Source: DALYJJ01 sp031969915 (lineage in GTDB: Bacteria; Acidobacteriota; Terriglobia; Bryobacterales; Bryobacteraceae). From it: a stretch of DNA of 64,000 bases. The notes under the pieces are model-generated. The model did not search any database. It had not been told where the DNA came from and was given only the letters and a program-made list of their open reading frames with translations. Where the stretch lies: the NCBI GenBank assembly GCA_031969915.1, contig DALYJJ010000016.1, positions 1 through 64,000 of the forward strand, written 5' to 3'. Each line of letters opens with the position of its first letter. The first letter of the stretch is position 1. A program made the translations under genes and the position numbers. Below are positions 52,573-60,602 of the stretch, piece by piece.

Positions 52573-53823
52573 ATGAAGAGACGCGTGGCGATCACCGGGA
52601 TTGGGGCGATGAGCCCGAACGGCATTGGGCGGGAAGCGTTCTGGCGCGCGACGCGAAACGGAGAGAGCGGGATCCGCCGGATTCAGTCGTTCGACCCCTC
52701 GCAACACAGCGTGCAGATTGCCGGTGAAGTCGTGGGCTTCGACGAGCTGAAGTACGTCAGCCGAAAGGAGCGGCAGCACGTTTCGCGGGCCACGCCGCTG
52801 GCGGTGGCGGCGGCGCAGGAGGCGCTGGAGGATGCGGGGCTGGAGCCCGCCCGGATGACCATGGAGGAGCGGCGCGGCGTGGCCGTGATTACCGGTTCCG
52901 GGGGAGGGAGCCAGGAGTTTTCCGAGCACCAATACCGGCTGTATTACGAGGGCAAAGAGAAGCAGTGCAGCGTGTATGTGATTCCGACTTCCACCATCGG
53001 GACGCTGGCGAGCGAAGTGTCGATGCGGTTCGGACTGCGCGGCTTCAGCCATATCGTCTCGACCGGCTGCACGTCGTCGACCGACGCGCTGGGCTACGCC
53101 TGCCGGCAGATCCAGTGGGGGGACATCGACACGGTGGTGGCGGGCGGCGTGGATGCGCCGTTGGCGCCGCTGATCCTGCGGGGGTTTCAACTGCTGCGCG
53201 CGTTGACGACGTCCTGGAACGCGGAACCGGAGCGCGCATCGCGCCCTTTTTCCAAGGACCGGGACGGGTTTGTCCTCTCCGAAGGCGCCTGGTTTTTCGT
53301 GCTCGAGGACCGGGACAAAGCGCTGGCGCGCGGGGCTCGGATCTACGGGGAGATCCGAGGCTGGGGCTCAACCTGCGAGGCCTACCATCGCGTGCGCCTG
53401 GAGGAGTGTGGCGAAGAACCGGCGCGCGCGATCGGGTTGGCGATGCGGGAGGCCGGGGTTGCACCCGAAGACGTGCAGTACGTGAACTATCACGGCACGT
53501 CAACGGAACTGAACGACCGGATTGAAACCCGGGCGATGAAACTGGCGCTCGGGGACCATGCCTATCGGGTGGCGGGATCCGCCTTGAAAAGCCTGATCGG
53601 GCACCCGCAGGGAGCGTGCGGCGCGGCGGGCGTGGCGGCGACCCTGCTCGCCATGAGGGATGGAGTCGCACCGCCCACGAAGAACCTGGAGACGCCCGAT
53701 CCGGAGTGCGACCTGGACTACATTCCCGGTGAGGCGAGGAAGATGCACATCGAACATGCGATCGCCAACTGCATCGCGTTCGGGAGCAAGAACAGCGCGT
53801 TGCTCTTGCGGCGCGGGGATTAG
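52573..53823 (+). CDS. fabF: Beta-ketoacyl-ACP synthase II-like (FabF)
   Basis: 416 residues from ATG 52573 (GGAGGC just upstream). Thiolase fold with active-site cysteine C166 in STGCTSSTDALGYAC, and histidines H307 in YHGTSTELND and H344 in SLIGHPQGACGA, the Cys-His-His set of FabF/KAS enzymes (K339 also kept). Start VAITGIGAMSPNG is typical. FabF condenses acyl-ACP with malonyl-ACP in fatty-acid elongation. No acyl-carrier or other fatty-acid genes are adjacent, so it could also serve a specialised lipid or polyketide; the residue before the cysteine (GCTSS) differs from the usual AC(A/S) pattern. It converges with the BY-kinase gene. Confidence 0.88.
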   Translation: MKRRVAITGIGAMSPNGIGREAFWRATRNGESGIRRIQSFDPSQHSVQIAGEVVGFDELKYVSRKERQHVSRATPLAVAAAQEALEDAGLEPARMTMEERRGVAVITGSGGGSQEFSEHQYRLYYEGKEKQCSVYVIPTSTIGTLASEVSMRFGLRGFSHIVSTGCTSSTDALGYACRQIQWGDIDTVVAGGVDAPLAPLILRGFQLLRALTTSWNAEPERASRPFSKDRDGFVLSEGAWFFVLEDRDKALARGARIYGEIRGWGSTCEAYHRVRLEECGEEPARAIGLAMREAGVAPEDVQYVNYHGTSTELNDRIETRAMKLALGDHAYRVAGSALKSLIGHPQGACGAAGVAATLLAMRDGVAPPTKNLETPDPECDLDYIPGEARKMHIEHAIANCIAFGSKNSALLLRRGD

Positions 53824-53833
53824 CCGGGCGCGC

Positions 53834-54697
53834 CTACTCGCTGGACGGCTGCGAGCTGCCGTAGTAGTAGCTGTGATAGTAGGTGTATTTGCTGTAGAGT
53901 TCACCGCGGCGCGCGCCGTTGACCACGATTCCAAGCACGTTGTTATTGCAGAGAGACTGCATGGCGCGCGTCACGGAATCGATGGTGGTGGAGCCGAGGC
54001 GCACCACGAGGATGGCGCCGTCGCTCAGCGTGGACAGCAGGCTGGCGTCGGCGGCGAACAGGAGCGGAGGGCTGTCGATCACCACCCAGTTGAAGATCTT
54101 CGAAAGCTGATCGAGGAGCATCTTCACTTCCCGCAGGTTCAGCAATTCGAGCGGATTGATCACCGCCTCGCCGGCGGGCAGGAGGAACAGGTTGGTGCCG
54201 GCCACGCGGCGCATGGCTTCGTGAAGCTGGCACTTGCCGACCAGGTAATCCGTGATGCCGGGTGTGCGCTCGGTCTGGAAGAGCGCGTGGATGATGGGAC
54301 GGCGGAAATCGAAATCGGCGAGGATCGTGTAATTCCCAGCCAGGTGGGATTCCGACAGCGCCAGGTTCACAGCGGTGAACGACTTGCCTTCCGCCGGCGA
54401 CGGACTGGTGACGACGATGGAGTGGATCGGCTGCAGGCTCTGCAAGTGGTTCAGGCGGGTTCGCAGCGTGCGGAACTCCTCGGTGGGCGCCTCGTGCGGT
54501 TGGGTCGCGTCGATCATGTGCCCGTCGGGCGCCGGGTTGAAAGGGATCTCTCGCACGAACTGGAGCAGTTCCTGGGCGCTGGAGAACTCCGGCTGCACCG
54601 TTTGAGCGGAGGCCGCAGCGATGGGCGCGGGGCGCGTGTTGATCTGCTGGGCGGCAGCCTGTTCGGCCTTACGAAGCGCGTCGTGAACTCGGCTCAT
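53834..54697 (-). CDS. CpsD/CapB-type tyrosine autokinase (BY-kinase)
   Basis: 287 residues from ATG 54697, with AGGAG upstream; upstream in-frame codons are out of context. P-loop fold with Walker A TSPSPAEGKSF (97-107, K105), Walker A' ADFDFRRP, and Walker B VVIDSPPLLFAAD. The C-terminus has a tyrosine cluster (ELYSKYTYYHSYYYGSSQ, seven tyrosines), the autophosphorylation site of BY-kinases. These proteins work with a Wzz/GumC-type partner to control polysaccharide polymerisation and export. The partner gene lies 20 bp upstream in the same operon. It is the last gene of the operon. Confidence 0.9.
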   Translation of the reverse strand: MSRVHDALRKAEQAAAQQINTRPAPIAAASAQTVQPEFSSAQELLQFVREIPFNPAPDGHMIDATQPHEAPTEEFRTLRTRLNHLQSLQPIHSIVVTSPSPAEGKSFTAVNLALSESHLAGNYTILADFDFRRPIIHALFQTERTPGITDYLVGKCQLHEAMRRVAGTNLFLLPAGEAVINPLELLNLREVKMLLDQLSKIFNWVVIDSPPLLFAADASLLSTLSDGAILVVRLGSTTIDSVTRAMQSLCNNNVLGIVVNGARRGELYSKYTYYHSYYYGSSQPSSE

Positions 54698-54717
54698 GGG
54701 TCTCCTGCTCCTCGGGG

Positions 54718-56370
54718 TTAGATGCGGCTGGCGAAGTAGTAATACACAGAACCGGACATGACGAGGATGCCCAGAAGGAAGGCGGTGGACCACGCGAGCC
54801 AGGAAAGCCGGCGGCGGCGGCGGATCACGAGGTCGTTTTCGAGCAGCGGGAGGTTGCCCAGAACGGTGAGCTTGGTGTAGGCGCGCACGTCCTTCAGGTT
54901 CTTGAGCGAGGCGTCCTTCACCTCACGCGCGCCGGCCAACAGCAGGCCCGCCATGATGCCCGCGCCGAGCCCGCCGAGTACGATCATGTACCGGTTGGGT
55001 TCGGTGGGAGTCTCCGGCAGCGAGGCCTGGTCGAGAATATCGAGCGATTCACCCTGCTTGCGATTCTCTAGGTCAGTGGCGATGGCGGACTGCGATTTGC
55101 GTACGTTGAGATCCTCGTACTTCTGCTTGGCGAGGTTGCGGTCGCGAACGAGTTCGGTATACTCCTGCTCGCCGATCGGGCTGGCCTCGATTTTCTGTTG
55201 CAGCGCCTTGACCACGTTCTGCGCCTGGGTGAGCTCTTTCTGGGTCTCGGCGGCCTCCGCGTCTTTGGCTCGCAGCAACGTCTCGGAGCGCGAAATCGCG
55301 GCCTGGATTTCCCGCAGCTCGCGCGCGGAACCGGGAGACATCTCGGGCGGCTTCCCTTCCGCCGCCCGCGACTTCTCTTCTTCGGCGATCTTGTCGCGCG
55401 TCCGGCGCAGCACGGCAAGTTGCGACTGCAGGCGCTGGATATCGGGATGCGCTTCCTTGTAGCGTTCGCGGGCCGCGCCCAGAGCGGTCTCCATCTGCAG
55501 GATGTCCCGGTCGGCCTGTTGCAGTTGCTCGCTCTTGACGGGAGCGCTCCCGCCCGGGGCGGAGGCGTTGAGCAGCGAGTTCTGCTGCTCTTTCAGAATC
55601 CGCATCTGCCCCTCGATCATGAGCTTCTCCTGGGCGAGGCGGTTGAGACCGCTGTTCAGGGTGTCCATGCGCCGCTCAAGAGCCGTCATCTGTTGCACGT
55701 TGGCCTGGAACTGATCGGGGAGGCGGCCGAAGTTGCTCAGCCGGAACTCGGTGAGCTTCTTCTCAAAGGCTTCCAGGTCGCGCTTGGCCTGCTCAAGCTG
55801 GTCGGAAAGAAACTCGGTGGTCATCACGCTCGCGCTGGAGCGCGCGCGGATATTCTCGTCGATGAATTTTGTGACCAGATCGGCGCAGACCTTCTGGGCG
55901 ATGAAGCGGTTCTCATACGCAAAGGAGATCTGGAACGCCGACACGTTTCCCCGGTTGCCGGCGCTGGTGGTCTGCACCGGGCTGATCTTGATCGCCTTCT
56001 TGCGCATCTCCTCGATGATGTCTTCCATCGAGATCCGCTTCAGGTCGCGCGGATAGAGACCGTAGGTCTGAACAATGTTCACCAGGCTGTCGCGCCGCGT
56101 CACGACCTGGGCCATCGCGTTGATGCGCTGGGAGAGTTCCTGGTTGATGTTCGAGGGAACCAGCCGCTCGGGCACCTGCGGCGGCACGACGCGAATCAGC
56201 GAAGTGGATACGTAGGTGTCCGGCCAGAGAAAGGCGACGACGACCGAGGCGACCAGCGCCAGGAACGACGGGCCCAGGATCCAACTGCGGTGGCGGCGGA
56301 GGATATCGATGTAGTCCTCAACGTCAAGTGGACGGCGCTGCACGCTGCTGTACTGATCGAGAGGTTGCAT
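54718..56370 (-). CDS. GumC/Wzz-type polysaccharide chain-length and export protein
   Basis: 550 residues. Short cytoplasmic N-terminus (LDVEDYIDILRRHRSWILG), a transmembrane helix (about 34-54, LGPSFLALVASVVVAFLW), a long periplasmic region with coiled-coil helices (about 190-440; LSDQLEQAKRDLEAFEKKL, EIQAAISRSETLLRAKDAEA), and a second transmembrane helix near the C-terminus (about 525-547). This is the PCP2a layout of GumC/Wzc N-terminal parts. The kinase part that Wzc carries is here a separate gene, 20 bp downstream. The Wza-like gene is 1 bp upstream. It controls chain length and export of exopolysaccharide. Confidence 0.9.
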   Translation of the reverse strand: MQPLDQYSSVQRRPLDVEDYIDILRRHRSWILGPSFLALVASVVVAFLWPDTYVSTSLIRVVPPQVPERLVPSNINQELSQRINAMAQVVTRRDSLVNIVQTYGLYPRDLKRISMEDIIEEMRKKAIKISPVQTTSAGNRGNVSAFQISFAYENRFIAQKVCADLVTKFIDENIRARSSASVMTTEFLSDQLEQAKRDLEAFEKKLTEFRLSNFGRLPDQFQANVQQMTALERRMDTLNSGLNRLAQEKLMIEGQMRILKEQQNSLLNASAPGGSAPVKSEQLQQADRDILQMETALGAARERYKEAHPDIQRLQSQLAVLRRTRDKIAEEEKSRAAEGKPPEMSPGSARELREIQAAISRSETLLRAKDAEAAETQKELTQAQNVVKALQQKIEASPIGEQEYTELVRDRNLAKQKYEDLNVRKSQSAIATDLENRKQGESLDILDQASLPETPTEPNRYMIVLGGLGAGIMAGLLLAGAREVKDASLKNLKDVRAYTKLTVLGNLPLLENDLVIRRRRRLSWLAWSTAFLLGILVMSGSVYYYFASRI

Positions 56371-56371
56371 C

Positions 56372-57001
56372 TTATTGCACGACGACGTGGTCGCCGTTTT
56401 CCAGGCTGACGTTCTGATCGAGCTTCTTGCCCTTCACGACTTCCTTGTAGTTGAACTTCAGGCGCTGGGTGCCGCGAATGATCAGGATGTTCTTGGTGTC
56501 GGCGAATTCACGAAACCCGCCCGCCTGGCTCAGCGCCTCGAGCACCGTCACGGGCGTGATGAGGGGAAACAGCCCTGGCCGGTTCACCTCGCCGGACACG
56601 AAGTACTTCTTGCTGCGCACCGCCTGCACCGAGACCATCACCTGCGGGGCATTAATCAACGTTGAGAGCTTTTCCACCACGGCCTTCGTCAAATCATCGG
56701 GTGTCAGGCCGCCGGCCTGAATATCTCCAACCAGCGGCAGCGTGATATTCCCGTCCGGCCTGACGGCGACGGGTCCTGTGAGTTCCGGTTCCCGCCAAAC
56801 TCGAATCAGGAGGATATCCTCCGGGCCGATCTTGTAGTTCTTAGGGTCAACCGGAGCACCGGGCACTTTGGCGAGTTCGGCCAGCTCGCGCTCGGGAAGG
56901 GGCATCGAGTCCTTCGGCTTAGCCGGTTCGGGCGGAGGCTGTTGGGCGGCCGCCCAGGCGGCGGGCGCGAGCAGCAGGAGCGCGAGCAGTGCGGGTCTCA
57001 T
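56372..57001 (-). CDS. Polysaccharide export (Wza-like) protein
   Basis: 209 residues from ATG 57001, with GGAGAGG upstream. A signal peptide (MRPALLALLLLAPAAWAAAQ) without lipobox cysteine precedes a Poly_export domain (about 54-125; YKIGPEDILLIRVWREPELTGPVAVRPDGNITLPLVGDIQAGG) and one SLBB domain (about 130-209; KKYFVSGEVNRPGLFPLITPVTVLEALSQAGGF). It lacks the C-terminal amphipathic helix that forms the outer-membrane channel in E. coli Wza, and has one SLBB instead of two, as in shorter GumB-like proteins. It is first gene of a three-gene operon with GumC- and CpsD-like partners. Confidence 0.9.
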   Translation of the reverse strand: MRPALLALLLLAPAAWAAAQQPPPEPAKPKDSMPLPERELAELAKVPGAPVDPKNYKIGPEDILLIRVWREPELTGPVAVRPDGNITLPLVGDIQAGGLTPDDLTKAVVEKLSTLINAPQVMVSVQAVRSKKYFVSGEVNRPGLFPLITPVTVLEALSQAGGFREFADTKNILIIRGTQRLKFNYKEVVKGKKLDQNVSLENGDHVVVQ

Positions 57002-57223
57002 GAGCCTCTCCAACGAGTTGCTAGACAATCCGTAACTTCTTGAAATCGAGATCATTCCTCGCCATTTCGCATTGTACATCAGCGGTTCCGGGACCCGGGC
57101 GCGGGTCACCCCATAGGAGAATGATCGGCGGTACAGGGGGCGGGCTTGAGGGGCGCCGATTTGTGAGCGCGCCACCTCAAGACGGGCGATTGCATCCAAA
57201 ATGGGGAGGAAGGAGTCTGGTTT

Positions 57224-59644
57224 GTGAGTTCGGCACTCGATCCGGCAGCGGACATCGTCCGATTGTCCGTGGAAGGCATGACTTGCGGCGGCTGCGCGAA
57301 GATCGTCACCGATGCGCTGCTGGCGACGCCTGGCGTGTTGGAAGCGACGGTCGACCACGCCGCCGGCGCCGCGGCGGCCCGGGTGACCGCGGGAACGGAT
57401 CAGGAGTCGCTGATTCGGGCGGTGACCGCGGCGGGCTACCGGGCGTCGCCGCGCGCGCCGGGGAAGCCGGCCGGGCCGTTCGCCATCCTGCAGCCCGCGA
57501 TGAAACCCGCCGCCGCGGCTGCTCCGGCGCCGGCGCCGCCGCCATCCTCGCCTGAGGGCGCCGCCATCGACCTGCCGATCAGCGGCATGACCTGTGCGGG
57601 CTGCGCGCTGACCATCGAGCAAGCGCTCCGGGGCGTGCCGGGAGTGCTGGAGGCGACCGTGAATTTCGCCACGCGCCGGGCGACCGTCCGCTATGGCGCC
57701 CGGCGACCGAAGTACGACACGCTGGCCGCCGCCGTCCGCCAGGCCGGCTATCGGGTGGCAGACACGCAGGACCTCGGGGCGCTCGAGCGGACCGAATTCG
57801 CCGGCTACCGGCGACGCGTCTGGGCCGCCGCTTCCCTCACGCTCCCGGTGATGACTCTGGCCATGCTCCACACCGTATTCCACGAGCCGTGGGCGCGCTG
57901 GACACAACTCCTCCTCACCGCCCCGGTTGTGCTGGGAGCGGGCGGCGCGTTCTTCACCGCGGCCGCCAAGGCGCTGCGGCGCGGCGCGGCGGACATGAAC
58001 ACGTTGATCGCGGTGGGCGCCGGGACGGCGTTTTCCTACTCTGTGTATGCGACCCTGACCAGCCACACGCTGCCGCTCTATTTCGAGGCCGCCGCGGTGA
58101 TCGTCACCCTGATCCTGGTGGGCCGAATGCTCGAATCGCGCGCCCGCATGCACACCTCGGACGCCATCCGGCAGCTTGCCTCGCTGCAGCCGAAGACGGC
58201 GCATGTGGTCCGCGACGGACGGGAAGTGGCGGTGCCCGTGGACCAGGTGGCGGTGGGCGATCTGGTGGTTGTGCGGCCCGGCGAGAAGATCCCGGTGGAC
58301 GGCACGGTGTCGGACGGCGTCTCGGCGGTGGACGAATCGATGCTCACGGGAGAGAGCGTTCCGGTGGAGAAGCGCGCCGGCTCGGCGGTCTTCGCCGCGA
58401 CGATCAACCGCGAGGGAGGCCTGCGGTTCCGGGCGGAGAAGGTAGGCGCCGCCACGATGCTGGCGCAGATCATCGAGATGGTGGAGAGGGCGCAGGGCTC
58501 GAAAGCGCCCATCGCACGGATGGCCGATGTGGTGGCCGGCTACTTCACGCCCTTGGTGATGGGGGTGGCGCTGATCACGCTGGCCGCCTGGTGGTTCACC
58601 GCCGGGCCGGAGCGCGCGATGCTGCATTTCGTGGCGGTGTTGATCATCGCCTGCCCGTGCGCGCTTGGTCTGGCAACGCCCGCGGCGGTGATGGTGGCCA
58701 CCGGCAATGCGGCCCGGCGCGGGATTCTGTTCCGCTCCGGAGAGGCGCTCGAAGCGGCGGGCCGGATCGACACGATGGTGCTGGACAAAACCGGGACGCT
58801 GACCGCGGGCGAACCCGTCGTCACGGAAGTGATTCCCGCCGCCGGCTTCGATCGGCAAAGCCTGCTGCGCGTCGCCGCGGCTGCGGAGCAATACAGCGAA
58901 CATCCGTACGGCAAGGCGATTGTGCGGGCCGCGGACGGGCTTGCCCTGCCCGGGGCGGAGCGGTTTCTGGCGGTTCCGGGCAGGGGCGTGGAGGCCCAGG
59001 TGGAGGGACGTACGGTGCGCGTTGCCTTCGGCGGCGCGGGAGGACCCGCGCCCCTGGCGGTGACCGTGGACGGCCGCCCGGCGGGCTGGTTGGCGGTGGC
59101 CGACTCGCCCCGGCCGGAAGCGCGCGAGGCGGTTGCCGAATTACGCCGCCTGGGCCTGGCCGTGCTCATGATCACCGGCGATCACCAAGCCGCCGCAGAC
59201 GCCGTGGCGCGGGAGACCGGCATCGATCAGGTGATGGCGCAGGTTCTTCCGGACGGCAAGGCGAGGGAGATCGAACGGCTGCGGAACGAAGGAAAGCGCG
59301 TGGCCATGGCCGGCGACGGGATCAACGATGCCCCCGCTCTCGCCCAGGCGGACTTGGGCATTGCGATGGGCAGCGGCACCGACGTCGCGCGGGAGGCGGG
59401 CGGCGTCACGCTTATGCGCGCCGACCTGCGGCTGCTCGGCGCGACCGTGGCGCTGTCCCGGCGGGCGCTCCGGGTCATCCGGCAGAACCTGTTCTGGGCC
59501 TTTTTCTACAACGTCATCGGGATTCCGCTGGCGGCGGGTGTGTTCTATCCGTGGACCGGTTGGGAACTGTCGCCGATGGTCGCGGCGGCGGCGATGGCGC
59601 TCTCAAGCGTGAGCGTGGTGGCGAATTCGCTGCGGATGCGATAG
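57224..59644 (+). CDS. copA: Heavy-metal (copper-type) P1B ATPase with two HMA domains
   Basis: 806 residues from GTG 57224, with AAGGAG upstream. Two N-terminal metal-binding domains have GMTCGGC (C21/C24) and GMTCAGC (C124/C127), joined by an Ala/Pro linker. The transmembrane metal site is CPC (477-479) in ACPCALGLATPAA, and the P-domain has D521 in DKTGTLT, GDGINDAPALAQA near the C-terminus, and the actuator TGES. CPC plus two CxxC domains indicate copper(I)/silver export. No copper regulator or chaperone gene is adjacent. It is divergent from the polysaccharide export operon and convergent with the next gene, 5 bp away. Confidence 0.93.
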   Translation: MSSALDPAADIVRLSVEGMTCGGCAKIVTDALLATPGVLEATVDHAAGAAAARVTAGTDQESLIRAVTAAGYRASPRAPGKPAGPFAILQPAMKPAAAAAPAPAPPPSSPEGAAIDLPISGMTCAGCALTIEQALRGVPGVLEATVNFATRRATVRYGARRPKYDTLAAAVRQAGYRVADTQDLGALERTEFAGYRRRVWAAASLTLPVMTLAMLHTVFHEPWARWTQLLLTAPVVLGAGGAFFTAAAKALRRGAADMNTLIAVGAGTAFSYSVYATLTSHTLPLYFEAAAVIVTLILVGRMLESRARMHTSDAIRQLASLQPKTAHVVRDGREVAVPVDQVAVGDLVVVRPGEKIPVDGTVSDGVSAVDESMLTGESVPVEKRAGSAVFAATINREGGLRFRAEKVGAATMLAQIIEMVERAQGSKAPIARMADVVAGYFTPLVMGVALITLAAWWFTAGPERAMLHFVAVLIIACPCALGLATPAAVMVATGNAARRGILFRSGEALEAAGRIDTMVLDKTGTLTAGEPVVTEVIPAAGFDRQSLLRVAAAAEQYSEHPYGKAIVRAADGLALPGAERFLAVPGRGVEAQVEGRTVRVAFGGAGGPAPLAVTVDGRPAGWLAVADSPRPEAREAVAELRRLGLAVLMITGDHQAAADAVARETGIDQVMAQVLPDGKAREIERLRNEGKRVAMAGDGINDAPALAQADLGIAMGSGTDVAREAGGVTLMRADLRLLGATVALSRRALRVIRQNLFWAFFYNVIGIPLAAGVFYPWTGWELSPMVAAAAMALSSVSVVANSLRMR

Positions 59645-59649
59645 ACCGG

Positions 59650-60462
59650 CTACGCGCCGCGGCGGCGGCGGGCGTCGATGGGGATCATTTTGCGGTTGCG
59701 CCGCGTCTGCTCCATGTCCTCCCGCGCTTTGGCGACGGCGGCGGCCACGGATTCGCCGCGCGATTCGGCCGCGCCCCAACTGAAGAGGATCGAATACATG
59801 CCCACGCTGCGGAACTGGTAGTCCCAGAGCCACTCGCCGATCTGTTTCAGGCGGCGCTGCCCGGGGGCGCCGGTCTCGCCTTGCAGCAGCAGGATGAACT
59901 CGTAGTCGCTGTAATGGAAGGCGATGTCCTCTTCATGCAGCAAGTGGCGCACGACGTGGGACATCTCCGACGGCGAGGGCGCGGCGGATTCGTTCACCGA
60001 CAGGGAGAGCGCCAGGCCGTCGAGCGGCGCGTTGCTCTCGATCAGGGCGTCAAAAGTGGCGCGGTCGTGAATGCCGGCCTGGATCTGGCTCTCGGTGTCC
60101 ATCCCGGCATTCGGAAGAGGGGCTTCCGGGGCCGGCGCCGAGGCCGGTTCAGGCGGCGCGGCTTCGCGCGCGGCGGGCCTTCGGGGCGCCCGGGCCGCCC
60201 GGCGCCGCTTCGAACGCTCTTCCGGCAGCGCGGGCGCCGCCGGCTTCGGCGGGGCGGCCTGAAGCGTGGGCGCGGACGAGGCGGCCATTTCCTTCCGGAT
60301 CCGCTCGCGCTCCTCCATCCTGGCCCGCAACTCCGTGTTCACGTCGCGCAATTGTTCATTGCTGCGCTTGAGCACGTCGCAGACGAGGGCGACGAAAGCG
60401 ACGCCCAAAACCACGGCGAGCGCGAGGAAGATGCGGATTTCGAGTGCGCCGAAGAGATCCAT
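59650..60462 (-). CDS. Membrane protein with degenerate GGDEF-like domain
   Basis: 270 residues. One transmembrane helix (about 10-29), a coiled coil (about 31-60; LKRSNEQLRDVNTELRARMEERERIRKEM), a basic and Pro/Ala-rich linker (70-118), and a folded C-terminal domain. That domain contains HDRATFDALIE near its start and HYSDYEFILLLQG (183-195), which aligns with the RxGGDEFxxLL strand of diguanylate cyclases but lacks the GGDEF catalytic residues (GGDEF replaced by HYSDYEF). The last 40 residues (SVAAAVAKAREDMEQTRR) resemble the GGDEF terminal helix. It is probably a non-catalytic sensor or scaffold. It faces copA. Confidence 0.6.
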   Translation of the reverse strand: MDLFGALEIRIFLALAVVLGVAFVALVCDVLKRSNEQLRDVNTELRARMEERERIRKEMAASSAPTLQAAPPKPAAPALPEERSKRRRAARAPRRPAAREAAPPEPASAPAPEAPLPNAGMDTESQIQAGIHDRATFDALIESNAPLDGLALSLSVNESAAPSPSEMSHVVRHLLHEEDIAFHYSDYEFILLLQGETGAPGQRRLKQIGEWLWDYQFRSVGMYSILFSWGAAESRGESVAAAVAKAREDMEQTRRNRKMIPIDARRRRGA

Positions 60463-60513
60463 TGATCTAGGGTTATTGTACGAGCGGCGCGCGGCCGCCG
60501 CGAGCGGGAAACA

Positions 60514-60542
60514 CCTTAGAACCCCCTTAGGAGTTGCCTTAG
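60514..60542. promoter_or_regulatory. Three CCTTAG repeats between two minus-strand genes
   Basis: CCTTAG occurs at 60514-60519, 60525-60530 and 60537-60542, spaced by 11 and 12 bp, about one helical turn, upstream of the start of the minus-strand gene at 60462. The middle copy lies in the imperfect palindrome AACCCCCTTAGGAGTT. Spacing of one helical turn suits a multimeric repressor or activator site. Unproven. Confidence 0.35.
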
Positions 60543-60602
60543 TACCTGGGGATTTTAGGACTATCGGGGATGAAACTCGCTTGTGCCCGCCGGGCGGGCC
60601 TC

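Noticed and set aside
57002..58903. Long minus-strand open frame extending upstream of the Wza-like start across copA
   Set aside because: The copA gene on the plus strand has intact P-type ATPase motifs; the minus-strand extension lacks motifs, and ATG 57001 has a signal peptide and Shine-Dalgarno.
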